Shown: positions 15,835 through 25,279, counted from the first letter of the stretch. The stretch: 64,000 nucleotides of DNA from UBA4660 sp002405435 (GCA_036747335.1 DAIOCL010000002.1:1-64000); one strand, 5' to 3'. The notes: a model not told the origin generated them from the sequence alone. Numbers and translations are program-made.

Positions 15835-18261
15835 ATGAAAACTACGCTTGCCCGAGCGCTCTTTCTGCTCCTGTTGCCGGTCGCTGCGGTAACCTCAGCC
15901 CGTGCACAGACATGGACAGGCCGCGTGGTTGATGGACGGGATGGAAATCCGCTGGCCTTCGTGGCCGTGCTCATCAAGGGAACACAGGCAGGGACCTACA
16001 GCGATATTGACGGTTATTTTACCATTAGCTGGCAGCAGCCGGATGCCGTGCTGCAATTCAGGTTCCTCGGATACAAAACCACGGAAATCGTACCCGGGGC
16101 GCACCCGCCCGGCGAGGTATTGCTGTATCCCGAAGACACCCAGCTTCCCGAAGTGACGGTCAGGCCCGGGGTAAATCCCGCTGAGAGGATCATGCGGCGT
16201 GCCATCGAAAACCGCAAAATCAACAACCCCGAATCAGCCCGCAGTTTCAGCTACGAAAGCTACAACAAGCTCATATTCACTGCGCAGTTCGACAGCACGC
16301 AGTTGGCATCCGGTGACAACGCTGCCGCGCCCGACAGCAGCACGCTGAAGATGCTCAAGTTCTTTTCCGAACAACACCTGATGATGATGGAAAGTGTGAG
16401 CCGTCGGCGCTATATGCCTCCCGGACGCTCGGAAGAAACCATTATCGCCAACAAGGTGAGTGGGCTTAAGCGACCGGAGTTCGCCATGCTCGGCACCGAA
16501 CTTCAATCATTCAGCGTCTATACCGAGGAGGTATTTCTACTCGGCCAGCCTTACCTGTCGCCCCTGTCGAAGGTGGCCATTTCCAGGTACCTGTTTATCA
16601 TCGAAGATACCACCTTCCAGAACCGCGATACCATATTCACGCTATCGTTCAGGCCGCGCAAAGGCGTAAATACCGCCGCGCTGAAAGGCCAGGTATTTAT
16701 CAATACCGATGGTTACGCCGTGCAGCAGATCATTGCAGAGGCTTCTGAACGGAGCGACTCTTTTAACATCTCTATCAGACAGCAGTATGAGAAGGTGGGC
16801 GGCATACAGTGGTTTCCCGTGCAACTGAATTCGGACATCGTGTTTTCGAATGTGAACATCAATGGACATAACATGATTGGCTACGGCAACTGTTACCTGC
16901 GCAATATTGAGCTTGATCCCGCCTACAGGGCCGGCACATTCAAGCCGGTTACGCTGCAACTGGCGAAAGGCGCCACGGAAGCCCCTGATTCGATCTGGAA
17001 CCAGTACCGCCAGCATCCGCTCGATGCACGGGAATTAAAAACCTACCACGTTATTGACAGTGTCGGTGACGCAAAGAACCTCGATGAGCTGGTCAAACTG
17101 ATGGAGGTGCTCGGTTCCGGACTCATCCCTGTCGGGCTGGTGGCCATCGAACTCAACCGCCTTGTGCGTTTTAATGACTACGAGGGATTCCGGCTGGGTC
17201 TGGGACTGCGCACTTCCGAAAAACTCAGCAGACGGGGTCATGTGGGCGGCTACTTTGCCTATGGCTTCAAAGACCGCGCGTACAAATACGGTGGTGAATT
17301 TTCGGCCCACATCAACCGGTCGCGCAATGCGCGGTTCAGGCTATTCCATGAGGTGGATGTCGCCGAATCAGGAGTACCTGCGATAGCGGCGCGCACGGGC
17401 CTGCTCGATGCCGGTAACCTCTACCCTCTTTTTGTAAGCCGGATGGACAATTATGAAAAAACCGGATTCGAAATCAGCGGCCGGGCCATACGCAACATCT
17501 CTGCGACCGTATTCGGGTGGCAACGGCAGCTGACTGCGTTTGAGCCCTACCACTTCACCGTTTACCGGGGTGAACCTGTGCAGCTGGTGCAGTCGCGGTT
17601 TACCGTCTTTGAAACCGGCGTGTCATTGCGCTATGCGCCCGGAGAAAAACTGGCGCGCTTCGGTCAACGGGAAATCGTACTCGGCGGCAGGTTGCCGGTT
17701 TTTCTCATGCGTATGACCACTTCGGTGCATGCCTGGGAGCGCTCAGACGTGTCGTTCCTCCGGTTGGAAGGCCAAATGGACAAAACATTCCGAATCCGCA
17801 ATACCGGCGATCTTTCGCTCAGGCTATACGGAGGATGGGTCAGCCACGATGTTCCCCTGAGCTGGACCTATAACGTTCCGGGTTCCTATGACTTTTTCGG
17901 TCTGGCCACACCCTATGCTTTTGAGACCGTTCGCACCAATGAGTTTCAGCACTCCTCATGGACGGTGCTTTTTGTGCGCCACAACTTCCGCGACCTCTTG
18001 TTTCGGTTTGGCTCATTCAGGCCGCACCTTGTGCTGGTGCACAACACGGGCTGGGGACAGCTGTCGAATCCGGACGAACATTCCGTTGCCATCAACACCA
18101 TGCAACATGTCTTCTTCGAATCAGGCTTGCAACTTGACAACCTGATCAAAACCAATTTCTCAGGATTTGGTATCGGTGCTTTTTACCGTTATGGCGCCTA
18201 CCATATGCCCGCATTGAAGGAAAACATTGCACTGAAAATTACCTCATCTGTTTCGTTCTGA
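15835..18261 (+). CDS. DUF5686 protein with carboxypeptidase-like regulatory domain
   Basis: This 808-residue outer-membrane protein has a signal peptide (FLLLLPVAAVTSARAQ). Residues ~27-105 form a carboxypeptidase-regulatory-like domain (TWTGRVVDGRDGNPLAFVAV, GTYSDIDGYFTISW). The remaining ~690 residues match the DUF5686 pattern, with a predicted C-terminal beta-barrel rich in aromatic strands ending VSF. These proteins are common in Bacteroidota but their function is unknown. They resemble TonB-dependent receptors that lack a plug. The start codon is 68 bp from the divergent crotonase start. I see no exact -7 box, only a TTTTG close to the start. Confidence 0.88.
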   Translation: MKTTLARALFLLLLPVAAVTSARAQTWTGRVVDGRDGNPLAFVAVLIKGTQAGTYSDIDGYFTISWQQPDAVLQFRFLGYKTTEIVPGAHPPGEVLLYPEDTQLPEVTVRPGVNPAERIMRRAIENRKINNPESARSFSYESYNKLIFTAQFDSTQLASGDNAAAPDSSTLKMLKFFSEQHLMMMESVSRRRYMPPGRSEETIIANKVSGLKRPEFAMLGTELQSFSVYTEEVFLLGQPYLSPLSKVAISRYLFIIEDTTFQNRDTIFTLSFRPRKGVNTAALKGQVFINTDGYAVQQIIAEASERSDSFNISIRQQYEKVGGIQWFPVQLNSDIVFSNVNINGHNMIGYGNCYLRNIELDPAYRAGTFKPVTLQLAKGATEAPDSIWNQYRQHPLDARELKTYHVIDSVGDAKNLDELVKLMEVLGSGLIPVGLVAIELNRLVRFNDYEGFRLGLGLRTSEKLSRRGHVGGYFAYGFKDRAYKYGGEFSAHINRSRNARFRLFHEVDVAESGVPAIAARTGLLDAGNLYPLFVSRMDNYEKTGFEISGRAIRNISATVFGWQRQLTAFEPYHFTVYRGEPVQLVQSRFTVFETGVSLRYAPGEKLARFGQREIVLGGRLPVFLMRMTTSVHAWERSDVSFLRLEGQMDKTFRIRNTGDLSLRLYGGWVSHDVPLSWTYNVPGSYDFFGLATPYAFETVRTNEFQHSSWTVLFVRHNFRDLLFRFGSFRPHLVLVHNTGWGQLSNPDEHSVAINTMQHVFFESGLQLDNLIKTNFSGFGIGAFYRYGAYHMPALKENIALKITSSVSF

Positions 18262-18328
18262 TGCGCCGCTCACCACTGTTGATCTGCGCAACAAACCGGC
18301 TGTGTTAGGGCGTCGCCCTGCTGCCCCT

Positions 18329-18336
18329 TATGTTTG
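18329..18336 (+). promoter_or_regulatory. -7 box for the DUF3109/miaE pair
   Basis: Reads TATGTTTG, an exact TAnnTTTG match, 22 nt before the ATG at 18359. The longer open frame from 18302 includes this box and is therefore unlikely to be the coding start. Confidence 0.6.
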
Positions 18337-18358
18337 CCGAAGCAATAGTACCTGCCGC

Positions 18359-18937
18359 ATGGTGATTGTGGGCGACTGTCTCGTAAGCGAAGACCTGTTT
18401 GATGAGTGTTTTGTATGCGACCTCAGCGCATGCAAAGGCGCTTGCTGTGTGGAAGGAGAGAGCGGCGCCCCGCTGGAGGAGGCGGAACTGGAGGTGCTGA
18501 AAGCCGCTGCAGAGGCGGCATCGCCCTGGATGACCGCAGCGGGACTGGAGGCTGTTAGCGACAAAGGGCACTTCACGCGCGATGCCGACGGCGATCTGGT
18601 AACCACACTGGTCGGCCACCATGGTGCCTGCGCTTACGCCCACTTCGATGAAAATGGCATAGCCCTGTGTGCATTTGAAAAAGCGTTCCTCGCCGGACAT
18701 ACGCAATGGCAGAAACCCATTTCCTGCCATCTCTATCCGGTTCGGCTGGGCAAAGTCGGCAACTTCACTTCGGTGAATTACCACCGCTGGCAGTTGTGTG
18801 AGCCGGCATGCCGCTGCGGCACTGCACTGCAGGTTCCGGTGTTTCGCTTTTTGCGCAGCGCACTGGAGCGCCGGTTTGGCAAAGATTGGTTTGATGAACT
18901 TAACACCATCTACGAAGCGCGTAAGCAAACACGTTGA
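18359..18937 (+). CDS. DUF3109 family cysteine-rich protein
   Basis: This 192-residue cytosolic protein belongs to DUF3109, a Bacteroidota family related to the YkgJ-type metal-binding proteins. Conserved cysteines are visible in FVCDLSACKGACCVEG, ACAYAHFDENGIALCAFEK, ISCHLYPVRL and CEPACRCG, consistent with an iron or zinc cluster. ATG 18359 gives the canonical start MVIVGDCLVSEDLF. The following miaE ATG is only 2 bp after this stop codon, so the two are probably one transcript. The biochemical role is not established. Confidence 0.88.
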   Translation: MVIVGDCLVSEDLFDECFVCDLSACKGACCVEGESGAPLEEAELEVLKAAAEAASPWMTAAGLEAVSDKGHFTRDADGDLVTTLVGHHGACAYAHFDENGIALCAFEKAFLAGHTQWQKPISCHLYPVRLGKVGNFTSVNYHRWQLCEPACRCGTALQVPVFRFLRSALERRFGKDWFDELNTIYEARKQTR

Positions 18938-18939
18938 TT

Positions 18940-19536
18940 ATGTCACAAAAAGTGATGCTCGGCTTAAAAATGGCCACAGATCCCCGGTGGGCCGCCTTAG
19001 CGGAAAAAGACCTTTCCGAAATTCTCAGCGACCATGCTTGGTGCGAACAGAAAGCTGCGTCCAACGCCATAAGCTGCATGGTGAGTTATTCGGTTTATCC
19101 GGATCTGGTCGATGAAATGGTGCGCATTGCACAGGAAGAAATCACCCATTTTGGGCTCGTGCACGAAGCGTTGAAAAAGCGTAATCTTCCCCTCAGACCG
19201 GAGCGCAAAGACCCTTACGTGGCCGACCTCATGGCGTTTATGATCAAGGGAGGTAGCCGCGAGCAACAGTTTGTTGAGCGCATGCTGGTGGCGGCTATTA
19301 TTGAAGCACGGAGCTGTGAGCGCTTTCGCATACTCTCAGAAAAAATCAGCGATGCCGGTCTGCGCACCTTCTACCGGAGCCTGATGGAAAGCGAGGCAGA
19401 TCACTACACGACATTTATCTCATTTGCCCGCAAGTACGGCCATGGCGTAGATGTGGAAACTCGCTGGAAAGCCTTTCTGGAGTATGAAGGAGAACTGATG
19501 ACGCGTTATGGCACCAGTCCATCCATGCACGGGTAA
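18940..19536 (+). CDS. miaE: tRNA-(ms2io6A37) hydroxylase
   Basis: MiaE is a non-haem di-iron monooxygenase that hydroxylates the isopentenyl group of the hypermodified adenosine at position 37 of tRNA. The 198-residue protein is a four-helix bundle with ferritin-like iron ligands: HAWCEQKAASNAI, EEITHFGLVHE (ExxH) and, near the end, ESEADHYTTF (ExxH). ATG 18940 (MSQKVMLGL) is preferred over the TTG at 18934, which overlaps the upstream stop. MiaE needs O2, so its presence suggests an aerobic or facultative lifestyle. Confidence 0.92.
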   Translation: MSQKVMLGLKMATDPRWAALAEKDLSEILSDHAWCEQKAASNAISCMVSYSVYPDLVDEMVRIAQEEITHFGLVHEALKKRNLPLRPERKDPYVADLMAFMIKGGSREQQFVERMLVAAIIEARSCERFRILSEKISDAGLRTFYRSLMESEADHYTTFISFARKYGHGVDVETRWKAFLEYEGELMTRYGTSPSMHG

Positions 19537-19574
19537 AGGGTAGCCTGCGCGGTCACTTTTCCCGGGGGCAGCAC

Positions 19575-20900
19575 TCAGGGTTTGGCAGGTGCCCCACTGA
19601 GGTTGATCAGGGCTGTCCACACAGAAAGTTTTCCTCCTTCGCAGCGGGTCCAGATGGGTCGAATGATGTTGTTGACTGCGCTGATGTTGTTGTAATCACC
19701 AAAAAACACCGAAGCATCCGGTGCAAAGGGAGACTCGCTGATTACCTGCTTTGCCCAGCTGCGTCCGCCATCGGTACTGTGCGCCCACACAACATCGGTT
19801 AGCAGTCCGCCCGACCGGCCTCGGTCGTAGTACACGACGTGGAGATAACCCGTCACCGGGTCTAGCGTCATCCAGGGAAAAAACTGAACCACCTCCTTCA
19901 GTGTGCCGTCGCTTTCCATTCCGTCGCCCGGGATGGCGTAGGGCTTGGTCCAGGTTTGTCCGTGGTCATCACTGCTGATGACCCAAACCTCCGGGTTGTC
20001 TTTCCCATAACGCTGGTCTGCCCAGCAGATATATACACGGCCGCGGTGGGGTCCGCCGCTGACATCGCACGCAGTAACCGGCATGCCGTTGCAACGCATG
20101 ATGCCCGGGATTTCCATCTCCCAGCCCCCGGGCATTGACGAGGCAACGATGTCTTTGTCGAGCCAGGTCTTTCCGCCATCCTTCGATACGTCGAAATAGA
20201 TTTTCTCATCTACCGCCCAGGCCACATAGATTTCTCCGTTGGGCCCGAAACAGGGTACCGCTCCTTCTACGGTTCCGTCATCATCGAGGCAGTTGCCGGC
20301 TACCTGGTTGATACGCACCGCCGGGCTCCATTTTTTTCCGCGCCCCCGTGCAGCAGAAAACATGATGTTGGTGCTGTCGCCGGTCTCTTTGCTGCCGTAC
20401 TTGTCAAAGCGCGTCCAGGTACAGACCATTCGCTTGCCGTTGTGTGCCGCCCAGTGTTTGTCCTGGTCAGTAGCCGGTGAATGCCCAATGCCGGTGCCTT
20501 TGCTCCACTTGACACCGTCTTTTGACGACTGCAGCACGATGCGGTCGAGAAAAGAAGGATCTGACCACGCCTTGCCGGCCGGGTTCGACAGGTGAAGGTA
20601 AAAGAAGGTGCCTTTTTTCGGGTCGTTGACAATGACGGGGTCTCCGTAAACTCCGTAGCGCGAAACGAGCCTGTCTTCAGACCATGTGACGCCGCTATCG
20701 ACAGAGAGGTAGACATTGTCGAGCACGGTGCCCGCCACCATGATCGCCTGGTTTTTCTGGCTGATGGTGATCGACGGCTCACACGGCGGATAAAAACTCA
20801 GGGGGTCCTGTGCATCTATCTGCACATTCCGGTAGGCAGGCTGCGCACAAGCCCAATATACAGCCAGTTGCAGGCAAAGCATCAATACACTGCGATTCAT
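19575..20900 (-). CDS. Secreted Asp-box beta-propeller (sialidase-like) protein
   Basis: This 441-residue exported protein has a signal peptide (MLCLQLAVYWACAQ). It carries several sialidase Asp-boxes of the form SxDxGxTW: SVDSGVTW, SKDGVKW, SKDGGKTW, SSDDHGQTW and STDGGRSW. These mark a six-bladed propeller. I do not see the FRIP motif or a convincing arginine triad of true sialidases, so hydrolytic activity is not supported; a binding or other propeller function is equally possible. Its -7 box lies 4 nt before the ATG. It is convergent with miaE (38 bp apart). Confidence 0.82.
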   Translation of the reverse strand: MNRSVLMLCLQLAVYWACAQPAYRNVQIDAQDPLSFYPPCEPSITISQKNQAIMVAGTVLDNVYLSVDSGVTWSEDRLVSRYGVYGDPVIVNDPKKGTFFYLHLSNPAGKAWSDPSFLDRIVLQSSKDGVKWSKGTGIGHSPATDQDKHWAAHNGKRMVCTWTRFDKYGSKETGDSTNIMFSAARGRGKKWSPAVRINQVAGNCLDDDGTVEGAVPCFGPNGEIYVAWAVDEKIYFDVSKDGGKTWLDKDIVASSMPGGWEMEIPGIMRCNGMPVTACDVSGGPHRGRVYICWADQRYGKDNPEVWVISSDDHGQTWTKPYAIPGDGMESDGTLKEVVQFFPWMTLDPVTGYLHVVYYDRGRSGGLLTDVVWAHSTDGGRSWAKQVISESPFAPDASVFFGDYNNISAVNNIIRPIWTRCEGGKLSVWTALINLSGAPAKP

Positions 20901-20904
20901 TGGG

Positions 20905-20912
20905 CGAATGTA
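20905..20912 (-). promoter_or_regulatory. -7 box 4 nt before the Asp-box gene
   Basis: Reads TACATTCG on the minus strand and ends 4 nt before the ATG at 20900. Transcription would begin at or near the start codon. Confidence 0.55.
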
Positions 20913-20988
20913 TGCCGTCTGGCCGCGATCCTGCAGCGGGTATTTCGAATTTGTGCAGCCGCGCGGGCCTACGTCATTACCGGTCTGT

Positions 20989-21732
20989 TCAGCGCTGTAA
21001 CCTGTACACTACAGGCCGCGAAGGGGCCGCATCGTTGACGAAGGGGGCTACCTGAAGGTTGAGCAGGTAAAGGCCGTCTTCCAGGGTATCGGGCGCATAA
21101 ATAAATTCGGTGATGGTGGCGTCCGTGCGCAGCGCATCCGGAAAACCCCAGAATACATGGTGTGCCAGCAGGCGGCCGCCGTCTTCTTCCCTGTCTACCG
21201 ATGGCAGGTCTACCAGCAAGTGCCGTATGCCGTGCTGCACGATGCGCGACATTGCGTTGCGGTGGATGTAGGGAAAATTGGTGTTGGAATAATCCTTTGT
21301 TTTCTTCTCCGGCAGGTTCGGCAAGGTGCGCAGCATCAGGGCCTCCGCGCCGGGCGAGAGGCGGTCAGCCAACTGTGTTTCCGTTATTACCTGGTCTCCG
21401 TCATGTTGCGCCTCGGGCCGAAGGGTGAGCAACTGGGCAACAAAAAAGTGCCGCGTGAGGCATTCGTTCACCGACGCGTGGCCGCGCGCTATATGCCCCA
21501 GGCTTTCCGTATGGGTGCCGTGGCCGTGCGGATTAAAGCTGATGTTGTAAAAATTGACCGATCCGCCCAGGGCCACACTTCCGGTAAAATGCCGGTTGAT
21601 TACCGGTGCAATGGAAGGCGGGCCCACGTACCATGCGCGCGGGCCTACAGGTCCGACGGGAATACTGAGGTCTGTGCCGTTTTCCAGGTCCGCCGTGAAC
21701 CGCTCTGTTCCGACCGTAAGGGTAATTTTCAT
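20989..21732 (-). CDS. Cyclase-family (kynurenine-formamidase-like) metal hydrolase
   Basis: This 247-residue protein of the cyclase/arylformamidase fold carries the metal-binding signature NPHGHGTHTESLGH, a variant of HxGTHxDxPxH in which the aspartate is glutamate. Members hydrolyse N-formylkynurenine, cyclic amides or related compounds; the substrate here is open. The DLPSVDREEDGGRLLAHHVFW segment fits the C-terminal part of the family. Its start overlaps the hemW stop by 4 bp (21729-21732), so it is translated from the hemW transcript. Confidence 0.85.
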   Translation of the reverse strand: MKITLTVGTERFTADLENGTDLSIPVGPVGPRAWYVGPPSIAPVINRHFTGSVALGGSVNFYNISFNPHGHGTHTESLGHIARGHASVNECLTRHFFVAQLLTLRPEAQHDGDQVITETQLADRLSPGAEALMLRTLPNLPEKKTKDYSNTNFPYIHRNAMSRIVQHGIRHLLVDLPSVDREEDGGRLLAHHVFWGFPDALRTDATITEFIYAPDTLEDGLYLLNLQVAPFVNDAAPSRPVVYRLQR

Positions 21733-22859
21733 GCCGTCAGTTTAAAAAATCCAGCGGCTATCCGGTCCGCTTTGAGCAGTCCGGAAACCGTCAATTTATA
21801 TACATCTTCGGTTGCTTCGAGGTCGCCGCATGCACGAAGGTCTTCTATTTCGCGGGAAAACTCTTCTTCGAATGCAATGCCCCACCGCGCGGTGATCTCC
21901 GCCGGGCGAATACCCTCTCTGGTGCGCAGCCCCATCATGACGTACTCGTTGTAGAGCGTATAGCCCTCGAGCTGTTCGAGGGTGAAAGGGACCTTGCCCG
22001 CGGAGATTTCCCTGGCATAGACGTGGTTGTTTGACACATTCCACTGCCTCGACTCACCGTTGTAGCTGTGTGCTGAAGGACCCAGACCCAGGTAGGGTTG
22101 GCCACTCCAGTAGGCACTGTTGTGCCTGCTTTCAAATCCCGGACGCGCGAAGTTCGAGACCTCGTAACACATCAGACCCTCTGCGGCCAACCTTTCCAGG
22201 AGCATCATAAACTGGGCTGCACTCTGGTCGTCCGGCTGCGGTCGCAATTCACCCTTGCGCCTGCGGTGACCAAACACTGTCTTTTCCTCAATGGTGAGGC
22301 AATAGGCGCTGATATGGGGTACCTCCAGGCCGAGGGCCGTTTGTATGTTCTTTTCCCATTGCCCTTCCGGCGATACAGGGATGCCGTAGATAAGGTCAAT
22401 GGTGATGTTTTCGATGCCTGTATCCTGACAGGTTTTTACGGCGGCATCGGCCTGGGATGCCGAGTGTGACCGGTTGAGCCACCGAAGATCGGGCTCGTAA
22501 AAACTTTGGATGCCTATGCTCACCCGGTTGACGCCTGCAGCCAGCCATTGCCGCACCACTGCAGGACTAATGTCATCGGGGTTGGCTTCCAACGTAATTT
22601 CGGGATGGGCCAGTACGAACCGATTCCGAACAGCGTCGAGCAAACGCGCTATGGCATCAGTACCGACCACGCTGGGTGTTCCTCCGCCGAAATAGACCGT
22701 ATTGACCTCGCTGCCGGCGAGGTACGATGACCTCAGGTGCATTTCGCTGTGAATGGCTTTCAGCACGGCATCCATACCGGCCGACGAGGTGGAAAAATGA
22801 AAATCACAATAATGGCAGGCCACCTTGCAAAAAGGGATATGGATGTAAATGCCTGCCAT
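21729..22859 (-). CDS. hemW: Radical SAM haem chaperone HemW
   Basis: HemW binds haem and delivers it to respiratory enzymes; many were formerly annotated as coproporphyrinogen III oxidases (HemN). The 376-residue protein starts MAGIYIHIPFC with the radical SAM motif CKVACHYC (CxxxCxxC). VNTVYFGGGTPSVV and VNRVSIGIQSF are characteristic SAM-barrel segments. HemW is distinguished by the fourth residue after the CxxxCxxC and by lack of the HemN C-terminal motif; I assign HemW from length and overall pattern. The gene has a -7 box 4 nt before the ATG. Confidence 0.92.
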   Translation of the reverse strand: MAGIYIHIPFCKVACHYCDFHFSTSSAGMDAVLKAIHSEMHLRSSYLAGSEVNTVYFGGGTPSVVGTDAIARLLDAVRNRFVLAHPEITLEANPDDISPAVVRQWLAAGVNRVSIGIQSFYEPDLRWLNRSHSASQADAAVKTCQDTGIENITIDLIYGIPVSPEGQWEKNIQTALGLEVPHISAYCLTIEEKTVFGHRRRKGELRPQPDDQSAAQFMMLLERLAAEGLMCYEVSNFARPGFESRHNSAYWSGQPYLGLGPSAHSYNGESRQWNVSNNHVYAREISAGKVPFTLEQLEGYTLYNEYVMMGLRTREGIRPAEITARWGIAFEEEFSREIEDLRACGDLEATEDVYKLTVSGLLKADRIAAGFFKLTA

Positions 22860-22863
22860 GCAG

Positions 22864-22871
22864 CGAAGGTA
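22864..22871 (-). promoter_or_regulatory. -7 box 4 nt before hemW
   Basis: Reads TACCTTCG on the minus strand, ending 4 nt before the ATG at 22859. The HemW start is firmly set by its conserved N-terminus, so the mRNA is probably leaderless. Confidence 0.6.
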
Positions 22872-22949
22872 GTGTCTGAAACCCGCGATGCAGGTGCGCG
22901 CAGCCCCAGGGGGCTTCCCCAGCCGTTTGCCGCTATTATTGCACTGACC

Positions 22950-23675
22950 ATGAAATTCATCCTGCTGACATCGCCCGGCCGGGCCTTTTTCTCCGTGGCC
23001 CTTGCACTGGGGTTATTGTCATCCTGCCGCACCCTCGAACAGGCCTCCGTTCACGGCCTCAACAGTGGTTACTACCGGCTGGGCATGCCCGGTGAGATTG
23101 GCCAGAAGGTCTATGTAGATGTGCGTGAGGAAGCGCTCGCCGTATACCCGTCCACCGGTAAAACACCCGACAGCACTGCTGTGCTGACCCTCTATCCGGC
23201 CATTCCCGACAGCGCCGTGCTGCGCGAGGTCAGGCTGAGCAAACGCAGCCTCGATCTCGACGCCACTTCCATTCTTCTGAAATACCGGCCCGGCGCCTCC
23301 GGAATGCAGCCACAGCTCACGGCAGATTTCAACCTCGCCTTCTATGCCGGCTGGCGGTTCGACCGCTATATCCTCAGCAGCAGCCGCGACCCACTTGGCA
23401 AGCCCTCCAACCGGATCCGAAGCCGTGGATACGACATCGGCGTGTTTGCAGGACCGGGTACGACCCCGGTAACACCTTTCACCACGCGCGACCGGCGCGA
23501 GGTTGAATACAGCGGCATGATTGTTCAGGCCGGAGTGGCCGCCTTCATCGAGTCGGATGTAGCCAGCTTCGGACTGGCAGCGGGCTATGACCACCTGATG
23601 AATTCAGACCGAGACGTTTGGATATATACCGGCAAACCGTGGCTGGGTTTTATCGTGGGTGTAGCCCTGAACTGA
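22950..23675 (+). CDS. Uncharacterised lipoprotein
   Basis: This 241-residue predicted lipoprotein has a signal FFSVALALGLLSSC with lipobox LSSC. I do not recognise a family. The body has beta-strand character with YRLGMPGEIGQKVYVDV, YDIGVFAGPGTTPVTP and a final VWIYTGKPWLGFIVGVALN, like a small surface beta-barrel or sandwich. ATG 22950 starts directly at the signal; the frame is open to 22737 but that part would overlap the divergent hemW gene. A TATTATTG (22934-22941) is one mismatch from a -7 box. Confidence 0.75.
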   Translation: MKFILLTSPGRAFFSVALALGLLSSCRTLEQASVHGLNSGYYRLGMPGEIGQKVYVDVREEALAVYPSTGKTPDSTAVLTLYPAIPDSAVLREVRLSKRSLDLDATSILLKYRPGASGMQPQLTADFNLAFYAGWRFDRYILSSSRDPLGKPSNRIRSRGYDIGVFAGPGTTPVTPFTTRDRREVEYSGMIVQAGVAAFIESDVASFGLAAGYDHLMNSDRDVWIYTGKPWLGFIVGVALN

Positions 23676-23771
23676 TTGCGGGTTCATGAAGGATCAGCAC
23701 GCGCATGCGTACATTTCCCGCCTTAACCTGCCGGATTTACGGAAAAAACCGGATGCACATAACCCATTGAT

Positions 23772-24470
23772 ATGACTGACATACTCGTTCCGCTGGTCTC
23801 ACTCATCGCACTTGAAGTGATTCTGGGCATTGACAACATCATCTTTATTTCCATACTCGCCGACAAGCTGCCCGAAAACCAGCGCAACAAACTGCGCTAC
23901 TGGGGTATTGGTATTGCCGTGATTATGCGTCTGTGCCTGCTGGCCTTTATTTCATGGATTCTGAAACTCGACCAGGTGCTGTTTAGCGTCATGGAAACCG
24001 ACTTCACCGGCAAGGGCCTGATTCTGCTGGCAGGAGGGCTGTTTCTTATCTATAAGAGCACCAAGGAAATCTACCACAAATCCGAAATTGCTGCTGAGGA
24101 GTCTCCGCCCGTGCCCAAGGTTATTTCATTCGGCCGGTTGCTGACTGAAGTGGTAATTCTCGACCTGGTTTTTTCCATTGACTCCATCATCACGGCCGTG
24201 GGCATGGTGCAGGAGCTGTGGATCATGTACACGGCCGTTATCATCACGGTGATCATTATACTGGTTGCCTCCAGGCCCATCAGCGAGTTTATCAGGAAGC
24301 ACCCCTCCTTCAAGATTCTGGCGTTGTGTTTCCTGATGATGATCGGGGTGGCACTGCTGGCAGAAGGACTCAACTTCAAAATCCCGAAAGGGTATATCTA
24401 CTTCTCGATGGCCTTTGCCTTCCTGGTGGATTTTATTCAGATGAAAACCGTAAAAGTCCCCCGTGCCTGA
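23772..24470 (+). CDS. TerC-family membrane protein
   Basis: TerC proteins are integral-membrane exporters, several linked to manganese export or metal homeostasis. The 232-residue protein has seven hydrophobic segments and the family motifs EVILGIDNIIFISILADKL and VVILDLVFSIDSIITAVGM, whose aspartates (GIDN, SIDS) are the conserved intramembrane acidic residues. The start MTDILVPL follows a 96-bp gap. I looked for a yybP-ykoY manganese riboswitch in that gap and found none. Downstream lies the biotin carrier gene with its own -7 box. Confidence 0.92.
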   Translation: MTDILVPLVSLIALEVILGIDNIIFISILADKLPENQRNKLRYWGIGIAVIMRLCLLAFISWILKLDQVLFSVMETDFTGKGLILLAGGLFLIYKSTKEIYHKSEIAAEESPPVPKVISFGRLLTEVVILDLVFSIDSIITAVGMVQELWIMYTAVIITVIIILVASRPISEFIRKHPSFKILALCFLMMIGVALLAEGLNFKIPKGYIYFSMAFAFLVDFIQMKTVKVPRA

Positions 24471-24557
24471 ACAAGACTGCCTTCCGGGGGCGGGTGGTCG
24501 GAGTGTCTCACGCCGCGGGTTATGTGTCTGCACGCCGCGGGGGGTGCGATTACGCCT

Positions 24558-24565
24558 TACTTTCG
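24558..24565 (+). promoter_or_regulatory. -7 box for the biotin carrier gene
   Basis: Reads TACTTTCG, fitting TAnnTTCG, 28 nt before the ATG at 24594. Confidence 0.5.
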
Positions 24566-24593
24566 CCGTCAGGTCTAGCAGCCGCTACACATC

Positions 24594-25097
24594 ATGAAGC
24601 TAAAAACCAACGTGGACGGACAGACCCTTTGGGTCGAGTGGGTTCATCAGGGCCTCGTTCGGCTTGATGGCCGCGAGGTTGCAGTTGACCTTGTGACCGT
24701 TTCAGCGCGTGAAGTGCACCTGATTCACCGGGGGCGGTCAGTGACCGTCGAGCGCATCAGCGGAGCGGACGGCGAAAAAGAACTCGAAGTCTCCGTCAAC
24801 GGAAAAAAATTCCGCGTCAGCCTTGAAGACCGGTTCGATGAACTGCTGAGGACCCTGGGCATGGAAAATACGGGGCAGGCCCGTACCGCTCAGGTAAAAG
24901 CCCCGATGCCGGGTCTTGTGCTGGATGTGCTGGTGGCGGAAGGCCAGGAGGTTGAAAAAGATACCCCGCTGGTGATCCTCGAAGCGATGAAAATGGAAAA
25001 TGTCATCAAAAGTCCTGCTTCCGGAAAGATCAGGTCGGTGCCGGCCCAGAAGGGCAAGGCTGTTGAGAAAAACAGTGTACTCATTGAATTTCATTAA
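24594..25097 (+). CDS. Biotin carboxyl carrier protein (biotin/lipoyl domain)
   Basis: This 167-residue protein carries a C-terminal biotinyl domain at ~95-167 with the attachment site EAMKMEN (lysine 133). The region before it is a beta-barrel-like scaffold. Such proteins carry CO2 for propionyl-, pyruvate- or methylcrotonyl-type carboxylases. No carboxylase or biotin carboxylase gene is near, so it must serve subunits encoded elsewhere. Compared with classic AccB it has an unusual N-terminal half, as seen in carrier subunits of acyl-CoA or oxaloacetate-type carboxylases. Confidence 0.9.
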   Translation: MKLKTNVDGQTLWVEWVHQGLVRLDGREVAVDLVTVSAREVHLIHRGRSVTVERISGADGEKELEVSVNGKKFRVSLEDRFDELLRTLGMENTGQARTAQVKAPMPGLVLDVLVAEGQEVEKDTPLVILEAMKMENVIKSPASGKIRSVPAQKGKAVEKNSVLIEFH

Positions 25098-25246
25098 TCT
25101 GCGGGCATTTTCCGGTCGCCGGGTCGCCGCCGGCTCATGCGCCCCGGCCGTTTTACCCACCTGATCCGCAACAATAACAAGGTTTTTCAGTTCGGTAAGC
25201 ACCGGTCCTGCGTCCACAGGCCAGTGTTTAATACTCTCTGCCAATT

Positions 25247-25279
25247 TTTGACATGGCCCTTACTGAAAATGGAACTTTG
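25247..25279 (+). promoter_or_regulatory. -33/-7 promoter for the T9SS cargo/PorP pair
   Basis: TTTG at 25247-25250 is followed after 21 bp by GAACTTTG at 25272-25279, one mismatch from the -7 consensus. The start codon is 36 nt further on. This is the clearest two-box promoter in the window. Confidence 0.5.

Noticed and set aside
22737..22949. Longer start of the lipoprotein gene at 22737
   Set aside because: It would overlap the divergent hemW start and promoter, and the signal peptide begins at 22950.
23676..23771. Possible manganese riboswitch upstream of the TerC gene
   Set aside because: The 96-bp gap lacks the conserved yybP-ykoY core; only a TACATTTC sequence resembles a promoter box.
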